Positions 30,681 to 40,433 of a stretch of DNA of 64,000 nt are shown here, in pieces. Below the pieces are notes generated by a model. That model worked only from the letters and a program-made list of their open reading frames with translations, was not told the DNA's origin and made no database searches. Location: assembly GCA_913774955.1 (NCBI GenBank), contig CAJYKV010000016.1:24884-88883 (forward strand), written 5' to 3'. The position numbers and the translations under genes were made by a program. Each line of letters begins with the position of its first letter. Within the stretch, counting starts at the first letter, position 1. The DNA comes from an uncultured Acidovorax sp. Lineage in GTDB: Bacteria; Pseudomonadota; Gammaproteobacteria; Burkholderiales; Burkholderiaceae_C.

Positions 30681-31184
30681 ATGTTCCTGGACTACAACCC
30701 CGACGACCTGGACGTGCGGATTTCGGAACTGCTGGTGGCCACAAGCGATTCCGCCGATCCCGACCTGCCCTCGGCCGTGCCCGCGGTGCTGCGGCTGCTG
30801 CGCACGCGGCTGGGGATGGACGTGGCCTTCGTGTCGCAGATCGCGGACGGCCGCCGCACCATCCAGGCGGTCGACAGCGCGCCGGATTTCTCGCCCCTGC
30901 CTGCGGGCACGTCCGATCCGGTCGCGGAAACCTGGTGCCACTGGGTCATCGAAGGCCGGCTGCCGGAGCGCGTGGACAACGCGGCGCCCTACGTGAAATC
31001 GGGCCGGGCGCCCGACCCGGGCCATCCGCTGGGCACCATCCTGAGCACGCCGGTGCGCCTGCCCGGGGGCAAGATCTACGGCACGCTGTGCTGCTTCAGC
31101 CGGGACATCCGCGCGGAAGCGGACATCGGCCGGCTGCGGTATTCGGCGGATCTGCTGGCGTCCCGGCTGCCCGCTGCCTCCTGA
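30681..31184 (+). CDS. GAF-domain protein
   Basis: A 167-residue soluble protein consisting almost entirely of one GAF domain: FVSQIADGRRTIQAVD, then ETWCHWVIEGRLPERVDNA, and GTILSTPVRLPGGKIYGTLCCFSRD. In larger proteins this type of GAF precedes EAL or kinase domains and senses small ligands. No output domain follows here, so it may be a stand-alone sensor or a remnant. The start at 30681 is chosen because sequence upstream is not protein-like. It converges on crtE. Confidence 0.7.
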   Translation: MFLDYNPDDLDVRISELLVATSDSADPDLPSAVPAVLRLLRTRLGMDVAFVSQIADGRRTIQAVDSAPDFSPLPAGTSDPVAETWCHWVIEGRLPERVDNAAPYVKSGRAPDPGHPLGTILSTPVRLPGGKIYGTLCCFSRDIRAEADIGRLRYSADLLASRLPAAS

Positions 31185-31199
31185 GCGCCCGGCGATCGG

Positions 31200-32168
31200 T
31201 CAGTGCCCGGCGGCCTGCATGCCCGCACGCGGCGCACTCCCGGCGGAGCGGAACACGCCCTGCATGAAGGCGCCCAGCAGCGTATCGGCCGGCAGGGCCT
31301 CGTCCAGCAGGCCCCATGCGCGGCGCAGCTGCACGTCCAGGAGCCGGCGCGTGGCCGAGGGGCCGACCAGCGACACCAGCGTCGATTTGCCTGCGTCCTG
31401 GTGGCAGTCCTTGCCGATCACGGCCGGGTCCAGCTCGCCGTCGGCGAGGTCGTCGGCCAGCTGGAACGCCTGGCCGAGCGCATCGGCCGCCTCGCGCAGC
31501 AGTTCGCGCGTGCGCCGGGGCGATCCCGCGGCCAGTGCCGCCAGTTCGAACGCCGCCGTGAAGAGCGCACCGGTCTTCTGCTGGTTCGTGTGGGCGGCAT
31601 GGCCCGCCGTGCGCTGGGGACCGGCCTCGTGCAGGTCACGGTACTGCCCGGCCACCAGGCCATCGGTGCCGACGGCGTCCGACAGCACGGCGACCATCTC
31701 GGTGCGCACGCGCGGCGGCAGGCCGGTGGCCTTCGCGGCGGTGCGCCAGGCGCAGGCGAGCAGCGCGACGGCCGCCAGCATCGCGACGTCTTCGCCATAG
31801 GCGACGTGCACGGTGGGTTGGTTGCGGCGCAGCTGCGCGTCGTCCATGCAGGGCAGGTCGTCGAGGAACAGCGATGCGGCATGCACCATCTCCAGCGCGC
31901 AGGCCACGTCCAGCAGATCGCGCGGGTCCGCGCCGAGCCCGCGCGCCGCGAGCAGCACCAGCATCGGCCGCACGCGCTTGCCCGGGGCCAGCACGCCGTA
32001 GCGCATCGCCGCGGCCACGCCGCCCCGCTCACCGCGGGCGTCCGGCAGCAGCTCCCCGAGGCGGGCTTCCACTGCCGAGCGGAGTTCGCGGATCAGGGAC
32101 TCCGGCGTGCTGGCGCGCGGCGCGGCAGTGGCCGGCGACGCGGTCGGGGCGGGCAGGGGAACGAGCAT
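31200..32168 (-). CDS. crtE: Geranylgeranyl diphosphate synthase
   Basis: A 322-residue trans-isoprenyl diphosphate synthase. The first Asp-rich motif is LFLDDLPCMDD, with the two-residue insertion (DDxxxxD) of bacterial type II GGPP synthases; the second is FQLADDLAD. KRVRPMLVLLAA is the IPP-binding opening. It supplies GGPP to the phytoene synthase of the adjoining cluster. It is transcribed away from crtX. The start at 32168 lacks a strong ribosome site; an ATG at 32219 is less likely. Confidence 0.92.
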   Translation of the reverse strand: MLVPLPAPTASPATAAPRASTPESLIRELRSAVEARLGELLPDARGERGGVAAAMRYGVLAPGKRVRPMLVLLAARGLGADPRDLLDVACALEMVHAASLFLDDLPCMDDAQLRRNQPTVHVAYGEDVAMLAAVALLACAWRTAAKATGLPPRVRTEMVAVLSDAVGTDGLVAGQYRDLHEAGPQRTAGHAAHTNQQKTGALFTAAFELAALAAGSPRRTRELLREAADALGQAFQLADDLADGELDPAVIGKDCHQDAGKSTLVSLVGPSATRRLLDVQLRRAWGLLDEALPADTLLGAFMQGVFRSAGSAPRAGMQAAGH

Positions 32169-32337
32169 GATGGATCGGGGGAAAAAAGCGTACGGGGGCC
32201 GTAACGGCCGCGATGGCACACCTTAGTCACAAAGCGCGGCCTCATGCGCGCGTGCGGCCAACTCGCGCCCATGTCCTACAGCCCTGCCCCCGCACAATCA
32301 ACGGCGCGCGCTTCTCGCGAAGCAGCGCGGCACGCCC
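32169..32337. promoter_or_regulatory. Divergent crtE / crtX promoter region
   Basis: 169 bases that must drive crtE leftwards and crtXYIB rightwards. A small inverted repeat GGCCG-TAA-CGGCC lies at 32197-32209, closer to crtE. No consensus promoter is evident on either strand, and no regulator gene sits next to it. Confidence 0.35.
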
Positions 32338-33633
32338 ATGCACTTCGCCTTCGTCGCCCCCCCCTTCACCAGCCATGTGCGCGCTCTGGAAGCGCTGGGC
32401 GCGGTGCTGCTCGACCGTGGGCACCGCGTGTCCTGGATCGACCGGGCCGACACGGCGCGGCAGCTGCGCGATCCGCGCATCGATTTCCATGCCGTCGGCG
32501 CGTCCACCCATCCGCCGGGCAGCGTCGAGGCCGTGGTCGCGCGCGCCGCGAACCCGGGCGGCCCGCTGGGCCTGCGGCGCGTGATCGGCGACGTCGCGGC
32601 CGCCACCGACATGCTGTGCGCGGAGGCTCCGGCAGTGCTCGCGCGCATCGGCGCCGATGCCATCGTGGCCGACCAGATGGAGGCCGCCGGCGGCCTGCTC
32701 GCCGATGGGCTGGGCCTGCCGTTCGTCTCGGTGGCCTGCGCGCTGCCCGTCAACCGCGATCCGCGCATTCCGCTGCCGGTGATGCCCTGGGGCTATGCGG
32801 CCGACGCGCGCGGCGAGCGCCTGAACGAGGGCAGCAGCCGCGTGTACGACTGGCTGATGGAGCCGCACAACGCGGTGATCCGGCGGCATGCGGCGCACTG
32901 GGGACTGCGGGGCCGCCGCACGCTGGCCGACTGCCTCTCGCCGCTGGCCCAGCTGAGCCAGACCACGGCGGGCTTCGATTTCCCGCGCTCCGCGCCGGAG
33001 CCGCATTTCCACCACGTCGGGCCGCTGCGCGGCGCGCGCACCGAAGAGCCCGCGCTCGATCTGCCGCTGGATGCCGCACGCCCGTTCGTGTTCGCCTCGC
33101 TCGGCACGCTGCAGGGCGGCCGGTTCGCGCTCTTCCAGCGCATCGCGCGCGCCTGCCGCGCCGAGGGCGTGCAACTGCTGATCGCCCACTGCGACCGGCT
33201 CGATGCCGTCCAGGCGGAGGCGCTGCTGCGCTGCGGCGCCACCGCGGTGACCGGCTTCGCGCCGCAGCGCTCGGCGCTGGAGCGGGCCGATGCGGTGGTC
33301 ACCCATGCGGGCCTGAACACCGCGCTCGACGCGCTGGAGGCCGGCACGCCGCAACTGGCGCTGCCGATCGCGTTCGACCAGCCGGGCGTGGCCGCCCGCA
33401 TCGTGCATGCCGGTACCGGCGTGAAGCTGCTGCCGCCGCTCGCCACGGTGGCGGCGCTGCGGCGCGCCCTGCGGCGGCTGCTGGACGCACCGGAATTCGC
33501 ACGGCGCAGCCGGGCGCTCGGCCAGGAGATCGCCGCCGCCGGCGGGGCGGAGCGCGCGGCGGACCTGGCCGAGGCCGCTCTGCGTGCGCGCCCCGCGGTG
33601 CAGGCGCCACCCGTGCACGGCATGGTGGGGTGA
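32338..33633 (+). CDS. crtX: Zeaxanthin glucosyltransferase
   Basis: A 431-residue GT1-family glycosyltransferase. It starts [20 protein letters not shown], and the C-terminal half carries the nucleotide-sugar signature [20 protein letters not shown] followed by [15 protein letters not shown]. In Pantoea-type clusters CrtX adds glucose to zeaxanthin hydroxyls. Its position at the head of crtX-crtY-crtI-crtB and the presence of crtZ support this. The stop overlaps a possible GTG start of crtY. Confidence 0.9.
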   Translation: MHFAFVAPPFTSHVRALEALGAVLLDRGHRVSWIDRADTARQLRDPRIDFHAVGASTHPPGSVEAVVARAANPGGPLGLRRVIGDVAAATDMLCAEAPAVLARIGADAIVADQMEAAGGLLADGLGLPFVSVACALPVNRDPRIPLPVMPWGYAADARGERLNEGSSRVYDWLMEPHNAVIRRHAAHWGLRGRRTLADCLSPLAQLSQTTAGFDFPRSAPEPHFHHVGPLRGARTEEPALDLPLDAARPFVFASLGTLQGGRFALFQRIARACRAEGVQLLIAHCDRLDAVQAEALLRCGATAVTGFAPQRSALERADAVVTHAGLNTALDALEAGTPQLALPIAFDQPGVAARIVHAGTGVKLLPPLATVAALRRALRRLLDAPEFARRSRALGQEIAAAGGAERAADLAEAALRARPAVQAPPVHGMVG

Positions 33634-33638
33634 CCGGC

Positions 33639-34859
33639 ATGCCGTCCAGCGCCACCCCCGACGCCGATCTGCTACTCGTGGGTGGCGGCCTGGCGAACGG
33701 CCTGCTGGCCTGGCGCCTGCGCCGCGCCCACCCGGCGCTGCGCGTGCTGGTGCTGGAATCCGGCGCCACGCTGGGCGGCAACCACACCTGGTGCTTCCAC
33801 GCCTCCGACCTGACCGCGCCGCAGCAGCACTGGCTGCAGCCCTTCGTCGCGCACCGATGGCCGGCGCACGAAGTGCGCTTTCCCGGGTACCGGCGGCGCC
33901 TGGACGGCGACTACGGCTGCGTCACCTCCGCGCGCTTCGACACCGTGCTGCGCGGCGCGCTCGGCGCATCGGCGCGCACCGGCTGCCCCGTGGCCTCGGT
34001 CGGGGCGGACCATGCCGTGCTCGCGGACGGCAGCGTGCTGCGCGCGCGCGCCGTGATCGATGCGCGCGGCGTGCCGCCGGCCGGGCACCTCGCGCTGCGC
34101 TTCCAGAAATTCCTGGGCCAGGAGCTGCGGCTGGCCGCGCCCCACGGCCTCACCGCGCCGGTCCTGATGGACGCCACGGTCGATCAGGTGGACGGCTACC
34201 GCTTCGTGTACCTGCTGCCGTTCTCGCACGACACGGTGCTGGTCGAGGACACCGTCTACGCCGATGGCGCAACCCTGCCGCGGGACCTGCTGCGCAGCCA
34301 CATCGCCGACTATGCGCGCGCCCGCGGCTGGACGGTGCGGGAAGTGCTGCGCGAGGAAGAAGGCGTGCTGCCGATCGCGCTGGCCGGCGACGCGGGCGCG
34401 CTCTGGGCTGCGGCCGGCGGCGTGCCCCGCGCCGGGCTGGCGGCGGCGCTGTTCCACCCGACCACCGGCTATTCGCTGCCGGAGGCGGTGCGCCTCGCGG
34501 ACCACCTCGTGGCGCAGCCGCTGGCCACCCTCCACGACCCGGCGCGGCTCTTCGGTACCGTTCGCGCCCATGCGCTGCGCCACTGGCGGGCGAACGGCTT
34601 CTTCCGCACGCTCAACCGCATGCTGTTCCTGGCGGCGGAGCCCGCGCAGCGGCGCGTGGTGATGGAGCGGTTCTACCGCCTGCCCGCGCCGCTCGTCGCA
34701 CGCTTCTACGCCGGCCGGCTGCGCACGGCCGACAAACTCCGCATCGTGACCGGCCGCCCGCCGGTGCCCGTCCGGTCCGCGCTGCGGGCCGTGCTGCTTC
34801 CCGTCCCTGCTGCCGCCAGCGGCTCCCCTCCACCTTCGCACGCCGCCGACCTTCCATGA
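33639..34859 (+). CDS. crtY: Lycopene beta-cyclase
   Basis: A 406-residue flavoprotein that cyclises both ends of lycopene to give beta-carotene. The dinucleotide-binding motif is [19 protein letters not shown]. Typical CrtY blocks are [44 protein letters not shown] and [15 protein letters not shown] 33639 is six bases after the crtX stop; a GTG at 33630 in frame would overlap that stop and is possible. The stop overlaps crtI by four bases. Confidence 0.93.
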   Translation: MPSSATPDADLLLVGGGLANGLLAWRLRRAHPALRVLVLESGATLGGNHTWCFHASDLTAPQQHWLQPFVAHRWPAHEVRFPGYRRRLDGDYGCVTSARFDTVLRGALGASARTGCPVASVGADHAVLADGSVLRARAVIDARGVPPAGHLALRFQKFLGQELRLAAPHGLTAPVLMDATVDQVDGYRFVYLLPFSHDTVLVEDTVYADGATLPRDLLRSHIADYARARGWTVREVLREEEGVLPIALAGDAGALWAAAGGVPRAGLAAALFHPTTGYSLPEAVRLADHLVAQPLATLHDPARLFGTVRAHALRHWRANGFFRTLNRMLFLAAEPAQRRVVMERFYRLPAPLVARFYAGRLRTADKLRIVTGRPPVPVRSALRAVLLPVPAAASGSPPPSHAADLP

Positions 34860-36376
34860 ACCCAACCCCGCACCACCCGTCTTCTTCGGCCGCCTCTGCG
34901 CACTCCACGGCCGCGGTGATCGGCTCCGGCTTCGGCGGGCTCGCGCTCGCGATGCGCCTGCAGGCCGCGGGCGTGCAGACCACGGTGTTCGAGTCGCGCG
35001 ACAAGCCCGGCGGCCGGGCCTACGTCTACCACGACCAGGGCTTCACGTTCGATGCGGGCCCCACCGTCATCACCGACCCGTCGGCGCTCGAAGAGCTGTT
35101 CGCGCTCTCCGGCCGGCGCCTGTCCGACTACGTGGAGCTGCTGCCGGTGGAACCGTTCTACCGGCTGTGCTGGGAAGACGGCTCCACCCTCGACTACGCC
35201 AACGACCAGGAAGCGCTCGACGCCCAGCTGCGCGCGCTCTCCCCGGCCGACGTGGAGGGCTACCAGCGCTTCCTCGCCTATTCGCGCGCGGTGTTCGAAG
35301 AGGGTTACCGCAAGCTCGGCACCGTGCCGTTCCTGCAGTTCCGCAACATGGTGGCCGCGGGCCCCGCGCTGGTGCAATTGCAGGCGTGGCGCAGCGTGTA
35401 TGCCAAGGTCGCCTCGTTCATCGAGAACGAGAAACTGCGCCAGGCGTTCTCCTTCCATTCCCTGCTGGTGGGCGGCAACCCGTTCGAGACCAGCTCCATC
35501 TATGCGCTGATCCATGCGCTGGAGCGCGAATGGGGCGTGTGGTTCCCGCGCGGGGGCACGGGCGCGCTGGTGCAGGGCATGGTGCGCTGCTTCGAGGACA
35601 TGGGCGGCACCCTGCGGCTCTCGACCCCGGTGGAGCGCATCGAGGTGGAAGGCGGGCGCGCGGCGGCCGTGGTGGCCGGCGGTGTGCGGCACGCAGTGGA
35701 CCAGGTCGCCTCCAACGCCGACGTGGTGCACACCTACGAACGGCTGCTGGGCCACACCCCGCGCGGCGCGGCGGAAGCCCGGCGGCTGCGGCGCAAGCGG
35801 TTCAGCATGTCGCTCTTCGTGGTGCACTTCGGGCTCTCGAAGCCGCAGCCACAGCTGCGCCACCACACCGTGTGCTTCGGGGCGCGCTATCGCGAACTGA
35901 TCCACGACATCTTCCACGGCAGCGCGATTCCGGAAGATTTCTCGCTCTACCTGCACACGCCCTGCGCCACCGATCCGTCGCTCGCGCCGCCCGGCTGCTC
36001 CAGCCACTACGTGCTGGCCCCCGTGCCCCACCTCGGCAATGCGCCGGTGGACTGGTCGGTGGAAGGCCCGCGCCTGCGCGAGCGCATCTTCGACTACCTG
36101 GAGCAGCACTACATTCCCGGCCTGCGCGACAGCCTGGTGACGAGCCGCATCTTCACGCCCGAGGATTTCCGCGGCGAGCTGAACGCGCACCTCGGTTCGG
36201 CGTTCTCGCTCGAACCCGTGCTGACGCAGAGCGCCTGGTTCCGCACCCACAACCGCGACGCCGCCATTCCCAACCTCTACGTGGTGGGCGCGGGCACGCA
36301 CCCCGGCGCGGGCGTGCCGGGCGTGGTCGGCTCCGCCAAGGCGACCGCGGGCCTGATGCTGGAGGAATTCGCATGA
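34856..36376 (+). CDS. crtI: Phytoene desaturase (lycopene-forming)
   Basis: A 506-residue FAD enzyme converting phytoene to lycopene. The N-terminal FAD motif is [21 protein letters not shown]; a second block [14 protein letters not shown] and the C-terminal signature [21 protein letters not shown] are diagnostic of CrtI. The first ~16 residues (Pro/His/Ser-rich) precede the fold. Starts and stops overlap both neighbours by four bases (ATGA), so crtY-crtI-crtB are translationally coupled. Confidence 0.95.
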   Translation: MNPTPHHPSSSAASAHSTAAVIGSGFGGLALAMRLQAAGVQTTVFESRDKPGGRAYVYHDQGFTFDAGPTVITDPSALEELFALSGRRLSDYVELLPVEPFYRLCWEDGSTLDYANDQEALDAQLRALSPADVEGYQRFLAYSRAVFEEGYRKLGTVPFLQFRNMVAAGPALVQLQAWRSVYAKVASFIENEKLRQAFSFHSLLVGGNPFETSSIYALIHALEREWGVWFPRGGTGALVQGMVRCFEDMGGTLRLSTPVERIEVEGGRAAAVVAGGVRHAVDQVASNADVVHTYERLLGHTPRGAAEARRLRRKRFSMSLFVVHFGLSKPQPQLRHHTVCFGARYRELIHDIFHGSAIPEDFSLYLHTPCATDPSLAPPGCSSHYVLAPVPHLGNAPVDWSVEGPRLRERIFDYLEQHYIPGLRDSLVTSRIFTPEDFRGELNAHLGSAFSLEPVLTQSAWFRTHNRDAAIPNLYVVGAGTHPGAGVPGVVGSAKATAGLMLEEFA

Positions 36377-37323
36377 GGGCCGGCCCGCTGGTGCACGACC
36401 GCCGCGTGGTGGACCACGGTGCCGCGGCGATCCGCAACGGCTCGCAGAGCTTCGCGGCGGCCGTGCGGCTGTTCTCGCCCGAGGTGCGCGACAGCGCCGT
36501 CATGCTCTATGCCTGGTGCCGCCACTGCGACGACGTGGTGGACGGCCAGACGCTCGGCCACGGCCAGCGCGGCGGGCAGCGGGCGGACGGCGCCGTGCGG
36601 CTCGCGGGCCTGCGGCAATCGACCCGCCTCGCCTGCGACGGCCGGCCGCCGGGCGACCCGGTGTTCATGGGCCTGGCCGAAGTGGTGCGACGCCACCGGC
36701 TCGCGCCGCGCCACCTGGAGGCGCACCTCGACGGCTTCGCGATGGACGTGGCCGGCCACCGCTACGCCACCTTCGACGACACGCTCGCCTACTGCTGGCG
36801 CGTGGCGGGCGTGGTCGGCGTGATGATGTCGCAGGTGATGGGCCGCAGCGACCCTGCCACGCTGGACCGGGCCTGCGACCTGGGCATGGCCTTCCAGCTC
36901 ACCAACATCGCGCGCGACATCGTCGAGGATGCCGCGATCGGCCGCGTCTACCTGCCCGCCGACTGGCTGGCCGCCGAGGGCATTCCGCCCGGCGCATCGC
37001 TGGACGACCCGCGGCACCGCGCGGCGCTCGCGCGCATCGCCGACCGGCTGGTGCGGGCGGCCGAGCCCTACTACGATTCCGCGCTGGACGGCCTGCCCGC
37101 GCTGCCGCTGCGCTCGGCCTGGTCGATCGCCACGGCCCGCAGCGTCTACCGGTCCATCGGCCGCAAAGTGCGCTCCCGCGGGCCTTCGGCGTGGGACACC
37201 CGTGCGCGCACCAACGGCGCCGAGAAGGCCTGGTGGGTGGCCGCGGCCGCGGCGCAGGCCGTGGCCTCGCGCATGCGCCGCGCCACCGGGCGCGATGCGC
37301 AGCTCTTCAGCCGGCCGGCCTGA
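36373..37323 (+). CDS. crtB: Phytoene synthase
   Basis: A 316-residue squalene/phytoene synthase joining two GGPP molecules head to head. The two Asp-rich motifs are YAWCRHCDDVVDG and QLTNIARDIVEDAAIGRVYLP. It lies downstream of crtI with an ATGA overlap and GGAGGAATTC in front of ATG, a strong ribosome site. It is the last gene of the rightward crt run and converges on crtZ with 33 bases between stops. Confidence 0.95.
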   Translation: MRAGPLVHDRRVVDHGAAAIRNGSQSFAAAVRLFSPEVRDSAVMLYAWCRHCDDVVDGQTLGHGQRGGQRADGAVRLAGLRQSTRLACDGRPPGDPVFMGLAEVVRRHRLAPRHLEAHLDGFAMDVAGHRYATFDDTLAYCWRVAGVVGVMMSQVMGRSDPATLDRACDLGMAFQLTNIARDIVEDAAIGRVYLPADWLAAEGIPPGASLDDPRHRAALARIADRLVRAAEPYYDSALDGLPALPLRSAWSIATARSVYRSIGRKVRSRGPSAWDTRARTNGAEKAWWVAAAAAQAVASRMRRATGRDAQLFSRPA

Positions 37324-37356
37324 AGCAGCCCGCGCGGCCGGGCGCCGCAGGGGCGC

Positions 37357-37863
37357 TCAGGTTCGGTGCGCTTGCCGCCGCCGGGCCTGCACCCGAGCCT
37401 GCGCGGCCTGCAATTGCTGTTTCAGGCGATCGGGCGCCGGCGCCCACAGGAAGCCGAACGACACGCAGCCCTCGCGCCCATGCACCGCATGGTGCAGCCG
37501 GTGCGCCTGGTAGAGCCGCTTGAGGTAGCCGCTGCGGGGCACCCAGCGCCACGGCCAGCGCTGGTGCACCAGCCCGTCGTGCACGAAGAAATACAGCGCG
37601 CCGTAGAGCGTCATGCCCGCGCCGATCCACTGCAGCGGCCAGTGCCCGGACGTGCCCAGCGCGATCAGCACGATGGCCACGCCCGCGAACACCACGGCGT
37701 ACAGGTCGTTCTTCTCGAACACGCCCTGCCGCGGCTCGTGGTGCGAGCGGTGCCAGCCCCAGCCCCAGCCGTGCATCACCCAGCGGTGCGCCGCCCAGGC
37801 GAATACCTCCATGCCCGCGACGGTGGCCAGGACGATGCCGGCGGCAGACAGGGCCGCGTTCAT
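37357..37863 (-). CDS. crtZ: Beta-carotene 3-hydroxylase
   Basis: A 168-residue membrane di-iron hydroxylase converting beta-carotene to zeaxanthin. The four His motifs are HRWVMH, HRSHH, HDGLVH and HRLHH, in the spacing of CrtZ, between about four membrane segments. It is convergent with crtB, the same arrangement as in Pantoea clusters. The C-terminal ~25 residues are Gln/Ala/Arg-rich. It completes the pathway needed before CrtX can act. Confidence 0.95.
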   Translation of the reverse strand: MNAALSAAGIVLATVAGMEVFAWAAHRWVMHGWGWGWHRSHHEPRQGVFEKNDLYAVVFAGVAIVLIALGTSGHWPLQWIGAGMTLYGALYFFVHDGLVHQRWPWRWVPRSGYLKRLYQAHRLHHAVHGREGCVSFGFLWAPAPDRLKQQLQAAQARVQARRRQAHRT

Positions 37864-37980
37864 GGCGCGGAGCGGCTGCGCGCGAGGCTCCGCTCGGAGA
37901 AAAGGAAGGAAACGGGGTGCATCCAGGGCATGCTATCGGAAAGTCCGCGCGACGCGGCCAGGAACGGGGTCATGGGCCGC

Positions 37981-38304
37981 TCAGGTCGCGGGGCCGAAGC
38001 CGAACAGAGTGCGCCGTTTCGGCCCCGCGCCGCCATCGGCCGGCCCGTCTTCCGCATCGGCGTCCGGATCGGCATCCGCCCAGTCGTCCACGGCCTTGCG
38101 CGGCCCGGTGTCCAGGTCGTCCACCAGCGCCTGCAGCGCCAGCAGCCCGTCGGCCATCGCCTGCCGGTAGGTACCGGCCGGAGCCGAAGCGCGGTCCAGC
38201 CCGGCCCAGCGCCCGCGCGCGTCGCGCTCGGTGAGCACCCAGCGGAAGTCGCCTTCGGCAGGCTCTTCCACGTGGAGGGCAATCGGGCGCAGCAGGGTCG
38301 GCAT
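37981..38304 (-). CDS. Small acidic conserved protein of unknown function
   Basis: A 107-residue protein starting MPTLLRPIALHVEEPAEGDF with RWVLTERDA. The first ~70 residues look like one compact domain (TYRQAMADGLLALQALVDDLD), and the tail is Asp/Ala-rich (DWADADPDADAED) ending FGFGPAT. The N-terminal layout recalls small betaproteobacterial proteins of unknown role. It lies between crtZ and ku, upstream of crtZ on the same strand. I do not recognise a function. Confidence 0.55.
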   Translation of the reverse strand: MPTLLRPIALHVEEPAEGDFRWVLTERDARGRWAGLDRASAPAGTYRQAMADGLLALQALVDDLDTGPRKAVDDWADADPDADAEDGPADGGAGPKRRTLFGFGPAT

Positions 38305-38450
38305 CCCGCAAGCATAGGCGACGCCGGCCCCGGCCGACACGGCTGCAGCGTCCGGCGATGCCTACCCTTGCGGCAAGCCGCCGCCTACATGCTTCGCACG
38401 CCGCGCTGGCGACACTGAAGCCCATCGGATTTCGGCATCGGAGAACCCCC

Positions 38451-39392
38451 ATGGCAACTGGAAGTCGCACCCTCTGGAAAGGCGCCATCACCTTCGGCCT
38501 CGTCCACATCCCCGTCGGCCTGCACACCGCTGCGACCGAGCAGGGCGTGGATTTCGACTGGCTCGACAAGCGCACCATGGACCCGGTGGGCTACAAGCGC
38601 ATCAACAAGAAGACCGGCAAGGAGATCGACAAGGACAACATCGTCAAGGGCGTGGAATACGAAGACGGCCAGTACGTCGTCATCAGCCCCGACGAGATCG
38701 AGGCCGTCTTCCCCAAGACCACGCAGACCATCTCGATCGAGCGCTTCATCGACGCGAACGAGATGCCGTTCATCTTCCTGGAGCGGCCCTACTACGTGGC
38801 GCCCGTGAACAAGAGCGACCGGGTCTATGCGCTGCTGCGCGAGACGCTCATCGCCACCGGCAAGATCGGCCTGGCCAAGGTCGTCATCGCCACCAAGCAG
38901 CACCTGGCCGCCCTGGTGCCCTCCGGGCCCGCACTGGTGCTCAACCTGCTGCGCTGGGGCGACGAAGTGAAGACGCTCGACTCGCTCGATCTGCCGCCCG
39001 CGGGCAAGAAGAGCCTCAGCGCCGCCGAACTCAAGATGGCCCGGCAGCTCGTCGAGGAGATGTCCGGCCCCTGGGACCCGGCCGACTTCAAGGACGAGTT
39101 CCGCATCCAGGTCATGAAGCTCGTCGAGAAAAAGGCGAAGGCCGGTGAAGCCAAGACGGTGTTCGACCCCGAGGAAGAAGCACCGCAGACCGGCGAGGTG
39201 ATCGACCTCACGGCGCTGCTGCAGCGCAGCCTCAAGGGGGGCGGTGCCGGTGGCAGCAAAGCGAAGGGCCCGGCGCGCAAGGCACCCGCGAAGAAGGCGG
39301 CCGGCAAGACGGCGGCGCGCAAGCGGGCACCGGCGAAGGCGGACAAGGGCGACAAGGACAACGAAAAGGACAAGGAGAGGAAGGCGGCTTGA
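38451..39392 (+). CDS. ku: Bacterial Ku protein (non-homologous end joining)
   Basis: A 313-residue Ku. The core starts SRTLWKGAITFGLVHIPVGL, continues with RPYYVAPVNKSDRVYALLRE and ends near the Ku C-terminal region DEFRIQVMKLVEKKA. A Lys/Ala-rich tail of about 45 residues (KAPAKKAAGKTAARKR and on) follows, of the type that binds DNA and recruits LigD. Ku dimers thread onto double-strand DNA ends. No ligD gene is in this window. The next gene starts inside its stop codon. Confidence 0.95.
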   Translation: MATGSRTLWKGAITFGLVHIPVGLHTAATEQGVDFDWLDKRTMDPVGYKRINKKTGKEIDKDNIVKGVEYEDGQYVVISPDEIEAVFPKTTQTISIERFIDANEMPFIFLERPYYVAPVNKSDRVYALLRETLIATGKIGLAKVVIATKQHLAALVPSGPALVLNLLRWGDEVKTLDSLDLPPAGKKSLSAAELKMARQLVEEMSGPWDPADFKDEFRIQVMKLVEKKAKAGEAKTVFDPEEEAPQTGEVIDLTALLQRSLKGGGAGGSKAKGPARKAPAKKAAGKTAARKRAPAKADKGDKDNEKDKERKAA

Positions 39393-39733
39393 GCGCCGAG
39401 GCTCCCGATCACGGTACGCCGCTCCGCACGCCGGATGGCCGCTACCTCGTCGTGCGCGGCCGGCTCTGGCGCCTGTCCGACCCGGCGCTCGCACCCGCAG
39501 CGCGCGAGGCGCTGGTGGCCGAACTCATGGCGGCCCGGCGCGACGTCGGAGTCCAGGGCCGTGCCGGCAACCAGCAGGCCGTTAGCGACGCCCGTGACCG
39601 AGTGGACCGCGCCAAGCGGGCGCTGGGCGAGCGCGGGCCCGTGTGGTGGAGCGACGGCGCGCCCGATCTGAACCGCAAGCTGGTGAAGAACACGCCGTAT
39701 GCGGCGTGGTTCGAGGAGCTGCCCCCGGCCTGA
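39389..39733 (+). CDS. Small conserved protein coupled to ku
   Basis: A 114-residue protein with a TTG start at 39389 that overlaps the ku stop (TTGA) and follows a purine-rich AGGAGAGGAAGG site. Conserved-looking features are LRTPDGRYLVVRGRLWR, RVDRAKRALGERGPVWW and the ending NRKLVKNTPYAAWFEE. Similar short proteins occur in many bacteria; no activity is known to me. The tight coupling suggests expression with Ku, though a role in end joining is not shown. Confidence 0.75.
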   Translation: MSAEAPDHGTPLRTPDGRYLVVRGRLWRLSDPALAPAAREALVAELMAARRDVGVQGRAGNQQAVSDARDRVDRAKRALGERGPVWWSDGAPDLNRKLVKNTPYAAWFEELPPA

Positions 39734-39770
39734 CTGGAACCAGGCCGGTAAAGACGGGAGAATCCGCCCC

Positions 39771-40409
39771 ATGCTCCACTACCACACCCTCCCCGTCACT
39801 GCCTTCCAGCAGAACTGCTCCCTCGTCTGGTGCGACGCCACGCAGGCGGCCGCCGTGATCGATCCGGGCGGCGACCTCGACCGCGTGCTCGCGGAAGTGG
39901 AGCGCCGCGGCCTGCGGCTGGAGCAGATCTGGCTCACGCACGCCCACATCGACCACGCGGGCGGCGCGGGCGAGCTGGCCGAGCGGCTGTCGCTGCCGAT
40001 CACCGGGCCGCACCCGGGCGACCAGTTCTGGATCGACGGGCTGCCGCAGCAGAGCGCGATGTTCGGTTTTCCGCCCGCACGGCCTTTCGTGCCCACGCGC
40101 TGGCTGCACGACGGCGACACGGTGCGGATCGGCCACGAGACGCTGCAGGTGCGCCACTGCCCGGGCCACACGCCGGGCCACGTGGTGTTCCATGCGCCGC
40201 AGATCCAGCGCTGCTTCGTGGGCGACGTGCTGTTCGCCGGCAGCATCGGCCGCACGGATTTCCCGCAGGGCAACCACCAGGACCTGATCGACAGCATCGT
40301 GCAGCGGCTGTGGCCCATGGGCGACGAGACGGTGTTCATCCCCGGCCACGGGCCGGAGAGCAGCTTCGGCCGCGAGCGGCGCAGCAATCCCTTCGTGGGC
40401 GGGACCTGA
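39771..40409 (+). CDS. Metallo-beta-lactamase fold hydrolase (YcbL / glyoxalase II-like)
   Basis: A 212-residue MBL-fold enzyme. The metal motif is THAHIDHAGG, followed by HCPGHTPGHVVFHAP and FVGDVLFAGSIGRTDFPQGN with the bridging Asp, and the late His in FIPGHGPESSFG. This set matches the YcbL-type glyoxalase II group, which hydrolyses S-D-lactoylglutathione-like thioesters. The start MLHYHTLPVTAFQQNC is the usual family N-terminus. It stands 37 bases after the ku-linked protein. Confidence 0.9.
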   Translation: MLHYHTLPVTAFQQNCSLVWCDATQAAAVIDPGGDLDRVLAEVERRGLRLEQIWLTHAHIDHAGGAGELAERLSLPITGPHPGDQFWIDGLPQQSAMFGFPPARPFVPTRWLHDGDTVRIGHETLQVRHCPGHTPGHVVFHAPQIQRCFVGDVLFAGSIGRTDFPQGNHQDLIDSIVQRLWPMGDETVFIPGHGPESSFGRERRSNPFVGGT

Positions 40410-40433
40410 GCCCCTGGCCCGGGAGGGCCTGCG

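Noticed and set aside
33630..33641. GTG at 33630 as the start of crtY
   Set aside because: Possible (overlaps the crtX stop), but ATG 33639 is only three codons downstream and fits the family start equally; kept as an alternative.
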